Origin: Homoserinibacter sp. YIM 151385
GTDB lineage: Bacteria > Actinomycetota > Actinomycetes > Actinomycetales > Microbacteriaceae
Assembly: GCF_027912415.1 (NCBI RefSeq)
Contig: NZ_CP115175.1
Location: 2,790,001-2,854,000 of the forward strand
DNA length: 64,000 nucleotides
Direction of reading: 5' to 3'
The translations under genes and the position numbers were made by a program. Within the stretch, counting starts at the first letter, position 1. Every line of letters starts with the position of its first letter. The notes beneath the pieces were generated by a model. That model made no database searches. It was not told the origin of the DNA and was given only the letters and a program-made list of their open reading frames with translations. Of this stretch, positions 16,867 through 25,407 are shown one piece after another.

Positions 16867-17674
16867 TCGCGCCGTCGGGCGCTGGATCGGGATCGCGCTG
16901 ACGCTCATCGGCGTCGCGGCGATCGTGCACCTCGCGGCGACGGGGCGGCTCGAGCTCTACATCCACCCGCGCTACACGGTCTTCACGGTCGTCATGGCGG
17001 TGCTCGGCGGACTGCTCGCGATCGCGGCGATCCTCGTGCCCCGGGAAGGCGCCGGCGGCTCCGGTGCCCATGCCGCGCACGCGGAGCACGGCGATGTCCA
17101 CGAGCACGAGCACGACCACGACCACGAGGACCAGGGCGTGGATGCCGAGCGCCCCGTTCGCACCCGGCTCACGACCGCGGGGCGTCTCGGCATCCTCGTC
17201 CTCGCCCTCATCGCCCTGCTCGTCATCCCGCCCGCGACCCTCAGCGCGACCGCGCGCACCGACCGCGAGCTCGCGACCTCCGGCCAGGTGCTCGACGCGG
17301 CCGACGCCCCCGAGCTCGCCGGCGGCGACACGACGAGCTTCAGCGTCAAGGACTGGGCCGCGCTCATCCGCCAGGGCGGCGCCGAGTCGGTGCTCGGGCA
17401 GCGCGCGGCGGTCTCCGGCTACCTGCTCGACCGCGGCGAGGAGGACGTCGTGTATGTGGTGCGCATGCTCGTCACCTGCTGCGCCGTCGACGCCCAGCCG
17501 CTGGGATTCGCGATCCAGCTCGAGGACTGGCAGTCGGATCACGCGGCCGGCGACTGGGTCGAGGTCTCGGGCGTCTTCGTCGAGAACCCCGACATCGACT
17601 CCGACACCGCCGTCGTCCTCGAGCCGCAGGAGCTCGCGGCGATCGAGGAGCCCGAGCAGCCGTATGTCTTCTGA
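16856..17674 (+). CDS. TIGR03943-family membrane protein
   Basis: 272 aa partner of the DUF318 permease (YcgQ-like). Two or three N-terminal membrane helices (GIALTLIGVAAIVHLAA, VFTVVMAVLGGLLAIAAIL, LGILVLALIALLVIPP) enclose a His-rich cytoplasmic loop (GDVHEHEHDHDHEDQG, residues ~80-95) that looks metal-binding. The outer domain (residues 130-272) carries a CC pair in VTCCAVDAQPLGF. The only workable start is TTG 16856, 11 bp inside the permease gene, implying translational coupling. The pair probably moves or senses a transition metal; inference from the His loop. Confidence 0.82.
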   Translation: MRADRAVGRWIGIALTLIGVAAIVHLAATGRLELYIHPRYTVFTVVMAVLGGLLAIAAILVPREGAGGSGAHAAHAEHGDVHEHEHDHDHEDQGVDAERPVRTRLTTAGRLGILVLALIALLVIPPATLSATARTDRELATSGQVLDAADAPELAGGDTTSFSVKDWAALIRQGGAESVLGQRAAVSGYLLDRGEEDVVYVVRMLVTCCAVDAQPLGFAIQLEDWQSDHAAGDWVEVSGVFVENPDIDSDTAVVLEPQELAAIEEPEQPYVF

Positions 17675-19052
17675 GTCCCCGGCGCCGGTGCCGCGCCGCG
17701 GCCGCTTCGGGCGCACCGTCGCGATCGCGCTCGGTGCGCTCCTCGTCGCCGTGCTCGGGCTCTCGGCCGCGAACTCGGTGCGGCCGCCGCGCGTCACCGG
17801 CGTCGAGCTCAACGGGCAGGCGGCGATCGAGCGCACCGGGCAGCGCCTCCAGCTCCGCCTCGACCAGCCGGTGACGGCGCTCGAGGCCTCGCAGGTCGAG
17901 CTGGTCCCCGCGGCGCCCTTCGAGCTCTCGCAGGAGGGCGCGCTCCTCACGCTCCGCCTCGGCGCCCCGCTCGCCCCCGCGACCGAGTACCGGGTCGAGC
18001 TGCGGGGACTCCACGGCACCGCGACCGGCGCGCGCGGTGATGCCGACGCCGGCATCCGGACTCCTGCGGCCTCCCTCGTGCTCCTCCAGCGCGGGCCCGA
18101 CGGCGACCGGGTCGTGCGCCAGGAGGTCGGCGGCGAGACGACGACCCTGCTCGAGGCGCCGCGGCTGCAGGAGGCGGCCGTCTCGGGCCGGGATGTCGCC
18201 GCCGTCGAGCTGGACGCGCAGGACCAGGGGCGCGTCGTCATCCAGTCGCTCGACGGCGAGGGCCGGACCGCGATCGAGCTGCCCGATCCCGGGAGCGCGA
18301 CCATGCTCCGCGGGGCCGGGTCGAGCGGGATGGTCGGCTGGACCTACTCGAGCGCGCCCGGCGTCGAGCCGATCGTCGCCCGGCTCCTCTACACCTACGA
18401 CACGACCGACCCGGCGGGCGTCGCGACGCCCGTCGAGGGCCTCGGCGGCGAGCCGCTCTCGGTCCTCGACTGGACCTTCGTGCCCGGGACCAGCTCGATC
18501 GTCGCGCAGGCCGACGACGAGTCGATGCTGCTCGTCGACCCCTCCGGCCAGACGCCCCCCACCCCGCTCGGGGCGCACTCCGAGCTCCGCGGCTTCCTGC
18601 CGGGGACGACCTCGCTCGTCGTCGCCGACCCGGATCGCGGCTCGGTGGTCGACCTCGCGAGCGGCGAGACCCGCACGCTCGAGCTGCCGGACGCCGAGCT
18701 CCCGGTCGGCACGCAGCGCGGCCGGATCCTCGCGCTCGACGAGACCTCCTACCTGGAGCTCGTCGCCGAGGTCGGCGACGACGGCCTCAGCCCGACCACC
18801 TCGATCATCCGGGTGGACGACGCCGGCACCCGGCAGCTCTACGCGCCGGCCGCCGAGGGCACCCGGATCGCCGCGCTCTGCCTCGATCCCGGCGGGCACC
18901 TGCTCGCCGTCACGACCATCTCGGCGGAGGGGCAGCCGGACGGCTACCCGAACCTCCCCGGCTCGACCGCGACGACGACGATCGTCCTCGACGCCGCATC
19001 CGGCGCCCTCCTCGAGAGCACCGCCGGCGCCGAGCCGAGCTGGTGCGGCTGA
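17664..19052 (+). CDS. Membrane-anchored beta-propeller-like protein
   Basis: 462 aa, not assigned to a named family. One N-terminal helix (VAIALGALLVAVLGLSAANS, residues 18-37) anchors it outside the membrane. Residues ~40-125 look like an Ig-like domain (TGVELNGQAAIERTGQRLQL); the remainder repeats short beta segments about every 45 residues (LLQRGPDGDRVV, MVGWTYSSAPG, SIVAQADDESMLLVDPSG), as in a six- or seven-bladed propeller. ATG 17664 overlaps the preceding gene by 11 bp, so it belongs to the permease operon and may be a surface component of the same system. Confidence 0.7.
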   Translation: MSSESPAPVPRRGRFGRTVAIALGALLVAVLGLSAANSVRPPRVTGVELNGQAAIERTGQRLQLRLDQPVTALEASQVELVPAAPFELSQEGALLTLRLGAPLAPATEYRVELRGLHGTATGARGDADAGIRTPAASLVLLQRGPDGDRVVRQEVGGETTTLLEAPRLQEAAVSGRDVAAVELDAQDQGRVVIQSLDGEGRTAIELPDPGSATMLRGAGSSGMVGWTYSSAPGVEPIVARLLYTYDTTDPAGVATPVEGLGGEPLSVLDWTFVPGTSSIVAQADDESMLLVDPSGQTPPTPLGAHSELRGFLPGTTSLVVADPDRGSVVDLASGETRTLELPDAELPVGTQRGRILALDETSYLELVAEVGDDGLSPTTSIIRVDDAGTRQLYAPAAEGTRIAALCLDPGGHLLAVTTISAEGQPDGYPNLPGSTATTTIVLDAASGALLESTAGAEPSWCG

Positions 19053-19070
19053 CGCCGGGGCGCGCCCGCC

Positions 19071-19076
19071 TAGGCT
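19071..19076 (+). promoter_or_regulatory. -10 element of Pr6Pr-like gene
   Basis: TAGGCT, 7 nt before the ATG at 19084. Confidence 0.5.
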
Positions 19077-19083
19077 TGAGCGG

Positions 19084-19806
19084 ATGCGGAGCTCCCGGCC
19101 GATTCGACGTGCCACGGCGGTGTGCCGTGTCCTGATCGTCGGGCTCGGGATCGCGGCGCTCATCGGCCGCTACCTCTACGGCGTCGGCAACGTGACCTTC
19201 AACACCGGCAACTACTTCGCCTACCTCACCATCCAGTCGAACATCGCGGCGCTCCTCATGCTGGCCGCGGCCGCCTGGATGGCGTGGCGCGGCATCCCCG
19301 AGCCGCCGCGCTTCTCCGCGCTGCGGCTGCTCGTGACGAGCTGCCTCGTCGTCGCCGGGAGCGTCTTCATCGTGCTCGTCGCGCAGTCGCCGAACTTCGG
19401 CTACCCGATCGGGGTGCCGTGGTCGGACGCCGTGCTGCACTTCGCGATCCCCGCCTACGCGATCCTCGACTGGCTGCTCGCGCCCGGCCGGCACCGCACG
19501 GGGTGGCGCCTCGCGATCGGCCTGCTCGGATATCCGGTCGTGTGGGGGCTCATCACGCTGTGGCGGGGTGCCGTGGTCGGCTGGTATCCGTACTTCTTCC
19601 TCGATCCGTACCAGGTGTCGGATCCGGTCGAGTTCGCGGGATTCTCCGGTATCGCGCTCTCCGTGTTCCTCGTGGTCGGGTTCCTCCTCACCTGGCTCTC
19701 GCGGGTGGTGCGTCCGCTCGGCGGGCTGTCGCCGGCGCGCCGCGCCGAGCTCGAGGACGAGCTCGCGCCGCTCGAGCTCGACCCGGTGCTCCGCGTCGGG
19801 CGCTGA
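19084..19806 (+). CDS. Pr6Pr-like membrane protein
   Basis: 240 aa with six hydrophobic segments. FNTGNYFAYLTIQSNIAALL and the conserved polar residues within membrane helices (HFAIPAYAILDWLLAPG, YPVVWGLITLWRG, YPYFFLDP) are typical of the Pr6Pr family (FAR-17a/AIG1-like), of unknown biochemical role. The start has a -10 at 7 nt, so it is transcribed separately from the upstream operon despite a 31-bp gap. C-terminal 25 residues are charged and cytoplasmic. Confidence 0.8.
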   Translation: MRSSRPIRRATAVCRVLIVGLGIAALIGRYLYGVGNVTFNTGNYFAYLTIQSNIAALLMLAAAAWMAWRGIPEPPRFSALRLLVTSCLVVAGSVFIVLVAQSPNFGYPIGVPWSDAVLHFAIPAYAILDWLLAPGRHRTGWRLAIGLLGYPVVWGLITLWRGAVVGWYPYFFLDPYQVSDPVEFAGFSGIALSVFLVVGFLLTWLSRVVRPLGGLSPARRAELEDELAPLELDPVLRVGR

Positions 19807-19832
19807 GGACCGCGCGGGGACCGGCGGAGGCG

Positions 19833-21248
19833 TCAGACGGCGAGGAAGGGGGCGAGGCTGGCGAGCGCTGCGGCTTCAGCGGCCGTGTCGTCGAGCTCCG
19901 CGAAGGCGGCCGCGGCGGCCCCGCCCGTGATGCCGACGAGCACCGGCTCGCCCGTGACGGGGAGCAGGTTGATCCAGCGCGGGACCGCGACGTCGTCGCC
20001 GACCACCGTCCAGAGCGCCGCCTCGGCATCCCAGACCGGCTCGTCGAAGCGGAGCCAGATGGTCTCCAGGTGCCCGACGCCGAGCGCGTCGATCGCGGCG
20101 CGCGTCGCGAAGGGGAGGCCCGGCTCGAAGTCGAGCCCCTCGCCCTTGAGCACCCCGAGCGGCACCGTCACGACGACGCGGTCGGCGCCGAGCGACTCGC
20201 CCGTCGCGAAGCGCACGCTGACCCCGCGGTCGTCGTAGCCGATGCGCGTGACGGTCGTGCGGAGGGCGACGTCGATGCCGTCGAGGAGGTCGTCGACGAG
20301 GCGGTGCAGGCCGCCCGTCACGAGGACGGCGGGGCCGTCCTGCAGCTCCTCGGCGGCGTACCAGGCGGAGAGCTCCGCCGCATCGGCGCCGACGACCGTG
20401 CTCAGCTCGTCGACGAGGTAGGCGCCGACTGCGCCGCCGGGCTCGGCGCCTGCGGCCTCGAGCGCCTCCGCGAGACTCGTGTCCCGCACGCCCTCGGCCG
20501 CCGCCGCGAGCGCCCGCTCGACGGCGCGCGCCGCGCCCGAGGGGTCGATCGGCTCGCCGTCGGGGGCGACGACCGCGGGGGTCGCCGCGCCCTCGGCCTC
20601 CGGGCTCGGCGTCGGCGCGTCGGCCGCGCCGGGGGCCTCGACGCCGGGCACGGCGGCGGTGCCGACCCCCAGCGCGTCGAGCGAGTCCGCGATCGGGTTC
20701 GCCTCGGCCGAGCGCAGCCACAGCGCGCCGAGCTCGGGTGCGAGCGGCCAGGTGTCGTCCTCGACGGTCTGGATGCGGCCTCCCGTGCGGTCGCGCGCCT
20801 CCACGACCTGCACCTCGAAGCCGGCGCGGGTGAGGCGGCGCGCGGCGACCGCGCCCGCGAGCCCCGCGCCGATCACGATGACGCGCTCGCCCGGCTCGCC
20901 CGCCCCGACGACGCGGTCGGCGGCGAGCTCGGCCGAGCTCTGCGCCCCGCGGAGCGTTCCCGGCCGGATCGCGCTGGCCGCCTCGCCCGCGAAGAACACC
21001 CGGCCCTCGACCGGCTCGGCGAGCGTCGCGCGCTGCTCCGGGGAGGCGCCGACGCCGATGAAGCTCGTCGCGCCGCGCGCGAAGTCGTCCGCACCCCAGC
21101 GGCTGCGCACCATGGCGGCGGCCGGCGTCGGGGGACGGGATGCCGAGGCGCTGGGCGTGGGCATCGGCCGCGAGTCCTCGGTGCAGCCGGCGAGCGTCAG
21201 CGCGCCCAGCCCGGCCGCGGATCCGAGGAGGAAGGTGCGCCGGTCCAC
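19833..21248 (-). CDS. Flavin amine oxidase lipoprotein, circularly permuted
   Basis: 471 aa. Signal MDRRTFLLG... with twin Arg (3-4) and lipobox TLAGC (Cys22) predicts Tat export and lipid anchoring. Residues ~50-114 (RWGADDFARGATSFIGVG, then GRVFFAGEAASA and a GTLRGAQSSAELAA helix) are what normally ends a flavin monoamine oxidase. Only after that come the Rossmann GAGLAG motif (127-132), E150 and RTGGRI that normally begin it. The protein stops at LASLAPFLAV, where a conventional oxidase would continue into RWGADPF. So all parts are present but rotated. GTG 21248 has a -10 6 nt upstream. Predicted to oxidise an amine extracellularly; substrate unknown. Confidence 0.85.
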   Translation of the reverse strand: MDRRTFLLGSAAGLGALTLAGCTEDSRPMPTPSASASRPPTPAAAMVRSRWGADDFARGATSFIGVGASPEQRATLAEPVEGRVFFAGEAASAIRPGTLRGAQSSAELAADRVVGAGEPGERVIVIGAGLAGAVAARRLTRAGFEVQVVEARDRTGGRIQTVEDDTWPLAPELGALWLRSAEANPIADSLDALGVGTAAVPGVEAPGAADAPTPSPEAEGAATPAVVAPDGEPIDPSGAARAVERALAAAAEGVRDTSLAEALEAAGAEPGGAVGAYLVDELSTVVGADAAELSAWYAAEELQDGPAVLVTGGLHRLVDDLLDGIDVALRTTVTRIGYDDRGVSVRFATGESLGADRVVVTVPLGVLKGEGLDFEPGLPFATRAAIDALGVGHLETIWLRFDEPVWDAEAALWTVVGDDVAVPRWINLLPVTGEPVLVGITGGAAAAAFAELDDTAAEAAALASLAPFLAV

Positions 21249-21254
21249 CCTCCC

Positions 21255-21284
21255 ACCCTATTCGGACGCGGCGCACGCGATACT
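21255..21284. promoter_or_regulatory. Divergent leaderless promoters
   Basis: Minus-strand -10 TAGGGT (21255-21260), 6 nt from the oxidase GTG. Plus-strand GATACT (21279-21284), 6 nt from the ATG at 21291. Confidence 0.5.
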
Positions 21285-21290
21285 CGGGGG

Positions 21291-21707
21291 ATGATCTCGA
21301 CCGTCCTCGCCCGCTCGCTGCGGGAGGCCGGCCTGCGGTGGACGCCCGCCTCCGGCGACGCCTTCCAGATCGCCGGCCCCGACTTCGAGGGCGACGTGTT
21401 CACGGTGAGCGACATGACGATCGAGCCGCAGCGGCATCCGACGGGCACGGTCCTCGGATTCAACGGCACGACCGAGTGGGCGCTCGACTCGGTCTCGCTC
21501 GAGGATGCGCTCTGGCTCCCGCGCGAGGACCAGCTGCGGGATGCGCTCGGCGGCACCTTCGCGGCGCTCCGGCGCGAGCCCCTCGGCGCGGGGGCCCGCT
21601 ACACGGTCGAGGTGCACCGCGGCGGTGCGACGGGCGCGTATTCGGCCGAGGATCCCGCCGAGGCCTACGGCCTCGCGCTCCTCGCGCTCATCCGCGCCGC
21701 GGGCTGA
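21291..21707 (+). CDS. Conserved hypothetical protein
   Basis: 138 aa, soluble, no signal or membrane helix. It begins MISTVLARSLREAGLRWTPA and contains FTVSDMTIEPQ, FNGTTEWALDSV and LWLPREDQLRDAL. I recognise it as a conserved actinobacterial small protein that automated pipelines sometimes label pilus assembly CpaE, but it has no ATPase or receiver domain, so that name is not supported. A -10-like GATACT lies 6 nt before the ATG. Confidence 0.7.
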   Translation: MISTVLARSLREAGLRWTPASGDAFQIAGPDFEGDVFTVSDMTIEPQRHPTGTVLGFNGTTEWALDSVSLEDALWLPREDQLRDALGGTFAALRREPLGAGARYTVEVHRGGATGAYSAEDPAEAYGLALLALIRAAG

Positions 21708-21810
21708 CGCCGCATCCCGCATCCCGCCCGCACCCGCATCCCGCCCGCACCCGCGCGGCCGCCGCGCGAGTCCGCCCCGCGCACCCGCCGCGCACGAGTC
21801 CGCCGCGCGC

Positions 21811-21871
21811 CGTGAGGGGTCCCATATGACGGCTTCCAGCGGCCGGAACCGGTCATTTGGGACCCCTCACG
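21811..21871. repeat. Bidirectional terminator palindrome (GGGGTCCCA family)
   Basis: Left arm 21811-21832 and right arm 21850-21871 are complementary apart from two mismatches (CGTGAGGGGTCCCAtATGAC against its complement), with an inner TTCC/GGAA stem. It lies between convergent genes ending at 21707 and 21905. The 21708-21810 stretch is low-complexity CCCGCATCCCG-type sequence without a gene. Confidence 0.7.
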
Positions 21872-21904
21872 AGTGCGGGACGGACGCCCGGGGCCGCGCC
21901 GCGA

Positions 21905-24151
21905 TCAGGGGATCGGGATGAGGGCGTGGCCACGGGCGGGCAGCGTCACCGTGCCGAGGTCGCGGCCGTCGAGCTCGAGGCGCGGCGCGAGCGGGTACGG
22001 CGCGACGTTCAGCGCGACGAGGAGGCGCGAGCCGTCCGGGGCCCGCACGGTCGTCGCGACGACGCCCGCCCGCTCCGCCTCGATCCGCAGGCCCGGGCGC
22101 ACGTCGAGCAGCGCGAGGAGCTCCCGCCAGGTGCCGAGGTGCACGGGGAGGTCGCCGCCGATCACGAGGGCCCGCCCGAGCCCGGCTCGGGTCAGCACCG
22201 CGACCGCCTCGCCCGAGCCGAGCTCCCGCGCGAGCACCGTCGGCGCATCGGCCGAGCCGCCGGACGGACCGTCCGCCGACCCGCCCGCCGCGCGCAGCAG
22301 CTGCGCCGAGCTCACCCGCACCTCCGCCCGGCCCGCGAGCGGCCCCTCGAAGCGCACGAGCGGGAAGTACTCGGTCTCGGGCGTCGTCCCGTCCCGCCGG
22401 ATCCCGGCGCTCGCGAGGCCGAGGGCGTCCGCGAGGATCGTGCACGGCGTCCCGTCGTCGTCGAGCGCGGGGAGGCGGCCGGCGAGCACGAGGCGCCCGC
22501 CCGCGAGCACGTGGTCGGCGAGCAGCGTCTGCACGGCGGCGCCGAGGGTGCGCCCGGTCGGCAGCACGACGACGGCGCTCGGGTCGAGGTCGACCTCGAC
22601 GCCGCGCGCCCACTCGTCGGAGGCGACCGCGGCGTCGTCGACGGCGGCCGCCTGGAGGTCGACCGCGCCGAAGCGCCAGCCGCCGAGCACGAGCGCGCGC
22701 AGCAGGGCCTCGCGCGCCCCGCCGAAGCGATGCTCCTGGAGGTCCGCGACCTGCTCGCGGCGGGCCGCCGCATCCGGGTGCGCGTACTCGGTGAGGTAGT
22801 GGTCGGCGACGAAGCCGTAGACGAGCTCGTCGTGCTCCTCGACGCCGCCCGCGAGGACCGCCTCGTGCTCGCGCAGCTCGCCGATGACCGCCTCGAGCGC
22901 GTCCCGGGCGGGCGTCGAGCGGCCCTCGGGGTCGATGGGGGCCGCGAAGCCGTGGCGCTCGCCCGTGAAGGCGATGCGGCCCGTGCGCCCCGCACCCGTG
23001 CCGTCGTTCTCGGGCTGCTCGATCTCGGGGTTCCGGCCCCCCGCGAAGAGGTAGTAGTTGATGGCCCGGTTCCCCTGCGCGACCGTGAGGAGGGTCTTGA
23101 GGGCCCCGGCCTCCGGCGGGCTGAGGTGGTCGAGGTCCTCGCCGTAGTCGCCGGTGCCGGCCTCGAACTCGAGGGAGGTCGCGGGCTGCTCGGGGCCGTT
23201 GACGCTCGCGAGGATCGCGTTCGAGAGGTAGAGGTCCGCCGCGTTCTGCACGGTGAGGTCGCCGAGGTAGAAGTCGCTGCCCGCGACGACGTCCGCGCGG
23301 CCCCGGTAGGCGGGGGCGAGCTGCGAGACGCCGACGGGGAAGGTGCGCCCGCGGCGCTCGCCGGTGCCGTGCACGTTGACGAGGAGGGGGCCGTCGATGC
23401 CGGCATCCCGCGCCCACCCTTCGAGCCGCTGCAGGTACTCGGCGAAGCGCGACCTGGCGTGGAGCCCGATGGCGCGGTGCACGGCGAGCTCGGACGCCGT
23501 GCCGGCACCGCCGCCGCGCGCGACCCGCGCCGCCTCGGGGTCGCGGGCGGCGAGCTCGCCGAGCGCGAGCTCGCTGAGGTCGGGGGAGTTCGAGACCCAG
23601 TCGAGCATGCCGACCTCGTTGTCGAGCTGCACCGCGATGACGGGGCCGCCGCGGCTCGCGAGGCGCTCGGCGAGCAGGGGCAGGACGGCATCCATCCACC
23701 CCTTCGCGGCCTCGAGGTAGGCGGGTGCCAGGTAGTCGAGGGACCGGGTGGGGGTGGGGCGGCCGTCCCAGCCGAGCGGGTGGGTCTCGGGGTGCTCGGC
23801 GCGCACGCGGTACGGGATGCCCTCGTTCTTGAGCTCGGCCATGACGAAGGGGCCGGGGCGGGCGATGACGTCCATGCCCTCCTCGGCGCAGAGGTCGAGG
23901 AAGCCGAGGAGGTCGCGCTGCGGGTGGGTGCGTCCGTCGAGGTCGACACGGCCGTCGGGCAGCTCGTGCCAGATCCAGGGGATGTAGGTCGCGACCGTGT
24001 CGAGGCCGGTCTCGCGGGCCTGACGGATGCGCTCGCGCCACACCGCCGGATTGAGGCGGAAGTAGTGGATCTCGCCCGACATGACGAGGCGCGGGACCCC
24101 GTCGATCTCGAGCCGTCCGGCGCGTGCCCGGACCTCTCTCGCATCCGCCAT
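21905..24151 (-). CDS. Beta-galactosidase, glycoside hydrolase family 35
   Basis: 748 aa, retaining beta-galactosidase, cytosolic (no signal peptide), so it works on imported oligosaccharides. N-terminal TIM barrel with GEIHYFR (26-32), TYIPWIWHE, RPGPFVMAE; acid/base E179 in QLDNEVG; nucleophile probably E328 in SLEFEAGTGD. The distal half includes a GATase-like Rossmann domain (residues ~520-640) and ends in a small beta domain. ATG 24151 follows the SD-like GGAGACC. Divergent from the LacI gene, with the operator at 24215-24228 between them. Confidence 0.92.
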   Translation of the reverse strand: MADAREVRARAGRLEIDGVPRLVMSGEIHYFRLNPAVWRERIRQARETGLDTVATYIPWIWHELPDGRVDLDGRTHPQRDLLGFLDLCAEEGMDVIARPGPFVMAELKNEGIPYRVRAEHPETHPLGWDGRPTPTRSLDYLAPAYLEAAKGWMDAVLPLLAERLASRGGPVIAVQLDNEVGMLDWVSNSPDLSELALGELAARDPEAARVARGGGAGTASELAVHRAIGLHARSRFAEYLQRLEGWARDAGIDGPLLVNVHGTGERRGRTFPVGVSQLAPAYRGRADVVAGSDFYLGDLTVQNAADLYLSNAILASVNGPEQPATSLEFEAGTGDYGEDLDHLSPPEAGALKTLLTVAQGNRAINYYLFAGGRNPEIEQPENDGTGAGRTGRIAFTGERHGFAAPIDPEGRSTPARDALEAVIGELREHEAVLAGGVEEHDELVYGFVADHYLTEYAHPDAAARREQVADLQEHRFGGAREALLRALVLGGWRFGAVDLQAAAVDDAAVASDEWARGVEVDLDPSAVVVLPTGRTLGAAVQTLLADHVLAGGRLVLAGRLPALDDDGTPCTILADALGLASAGIRRDGTTPETEYFPLVRFEGPLAGRAEVRVSSAQLLRAAGGSADGPSGGSADAPTVLARELGSGEAVAVLTRAGLGRALVIGGDLPVHLGTWRELLALLDVRPGLRIEAERAGVVATTVRAPDGSRLLVALNVAPYPLAPRLELDGRDLGTVTLPARGHALIPIP

Positions 24152-24214
24152 CGGCCTGGTCTCCGTTCGTCGTCGAACTCGAAGGCTGTCACCCGAAAGG
24201 GTGGCGATTGCGAT

Positions 24215-24228
24215 TGTAACCGGTTACA
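24215..24228. promoter_or_regulatory. LacI-type operator
   Basis: TGTAACCGGTTACA, a perfect 14-bp palindrome with the CG-centred core used by LacI/GalR regulators. It lies 64 bp from the beta-galactosidase start and 47 bp from the regulator start, so it can control both directions. Confidence 0.8.
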
Positions 24229-24274
24229 GTGACGGAACGCGAAGCCGGCGACGACGCCGGGGGAAGGGCCGGTC

Positions 24275-25342
24275 ATGGACGACGGGATGCGGGATCGCGC
24301 GGCGCGCGACGGCCGCAACGTGCGCGAGATCGCCGCCCTCGCGGGCGTCTCCACCGCGACCGTCTCCCGTGTGTACCGCGGCGTCGGGGCGGTCTCGCCC
24401 CAGATGCGCGAGAAGGTCCTTCAGGCGATCCAGGAGTTCGACTACCGGCCGAGCCACTTCGGGCAGGCGCTCGCGAAGGGCCGCCACAACGCCATCGGCA
24501 TCGCGTTCCCCGGGCTCTCCGGCCCCTACTTCGCGGAGCTCATCCGCGGGCTCGAGGAGGTCGCCGTCGAGCGCCGCCTCAGCGTCCACATCCTCGGCAC
24601 CCACCTCCAGGACGGCGCGGCGGCCGAGCTCGCCGAGATGTCCCGGCGGGTGGACGGCCTCATCGTGCACGGCGGCACGATCCCCGCGGCGCGCACCGCG
24701 GAGCTCGCCCGCCGGGCCCCCCTCGTCGTCGTCGGTGCGGAGCCGGGCACCGGACCCGTCTCGGTCCGCACCGACAACGACCCCCTCCGCGAGCTCGTGC
24801 GCCACCTCATCGAGGACCACGGCCGCACGCGCCTCGTCTTCGTCGGGACGCCCGAGGGCTCGCCCGACATGACCGAGCGCTGGGCCACCTTCCGGGCCGT
24901 CCACGAGGAGCTCGGGCTGCGCGCGCCCGAGGAGCCCGTGCGTGTCGGCTTCCAGCAGTCGGACGGCGTGCTCGCCGCCGACCAGGTGCTCGCATCCCGC
25001 GCCGACGGGGCCGTCTGCGCGAACGACGAGACCGCCCTCGGTCTCCTCGTCGGCGTGCTGGGTCGCGGCGTCCGGGTGCCCGAGGACCTCGCCATCACGG
25101 GCGTCGACGACGTCCAGCTCGCGTCCATGGTGACGCCCTCGCTCACGACGCTCCGCCGTCCGCTCGCCGAGATCGGCGCGCGGGCCGCCCGGCTCCTCCT
25201 CGACATCGTCGAGGGGCGCGAGGTGCCGGTCGAGACGGTGCTGCCGACCGAGGTCGTCCGGCGCGGCAGCTGCGGCTGCCCGGAGCCGGCCGCCGCGGGG
25301 CCCGGCGACGCGCGCCCCGCACCCCCGATCCCCGACCCCTGA
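24275..25342 (+). CDS. LacI-family regulator of the beta-galactoside locus
   Basis: 355 aa. HTH NVREIAALAGVSTATVSRVY (residues ~15-34) and hinge helix region followed by the type 1 periplasmic-fold effector domain (IGIAFPGLSGPYFAELIRGL, GLIVHGG, VCANDETALGLL, ITGVDDVQLASMVTPSLTT). SD GGGGAAGGG precedes the ATG. The palindrome between it and the GH35 gene is the likely site. The C-terminal ~20 residues (CGCPEPAAAGPGDARPA) are an atypical extension containing a CGC. Effector unknown, presumably a galactoside. Confidence 0.9.
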   Translation: MDDGMRDRAARDGRNVREIAALAGVSTATVSRVYRGVGAVSPQMREKVLQAIQEFDYRPSHFGQALAKGRHNAIGIAFPGLSGPYFAELIRGLEEVAVERRLSVHILGTHLQDGAAAELAEMSRRVDGLIVHGGTIPAARTAELARRAPLVVVGAEPGTGPVSVRTDNDPLRELVRHLIEDHGRTRLVFVGTPEGSPDMTERWATFRAVHEELGLRAPEEPVRVGFQQSDGVLAADQVLASRADGAVCANDETALGLLVGVLGRGVRVPEDLAITGVDDVQLASMVTPSLTTLRRPLAEIGARAARLLLDIVEGREVPVETVLPTEVVRRGSCGCPEPAAAGPGDARPAPPIPDP

Positions 25343-25407
25343 TCCCGCCGGCCGCGTGCCGGCATCCATCCCACATCTCGACCCTTGCAGCGAAGGAAGG
25401 ACACGAC

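Noticed and set aside
21291-21707. Pilus assembly protein CpaE
   Set aside because: Lacks the receiver and ATPase-like domains; the name would be an annotation artefact.
21857-24232. 791-codon open frame on the + strand
   Set aside because: Antisense to the GH35 gene, which has clear catalytic motifs.
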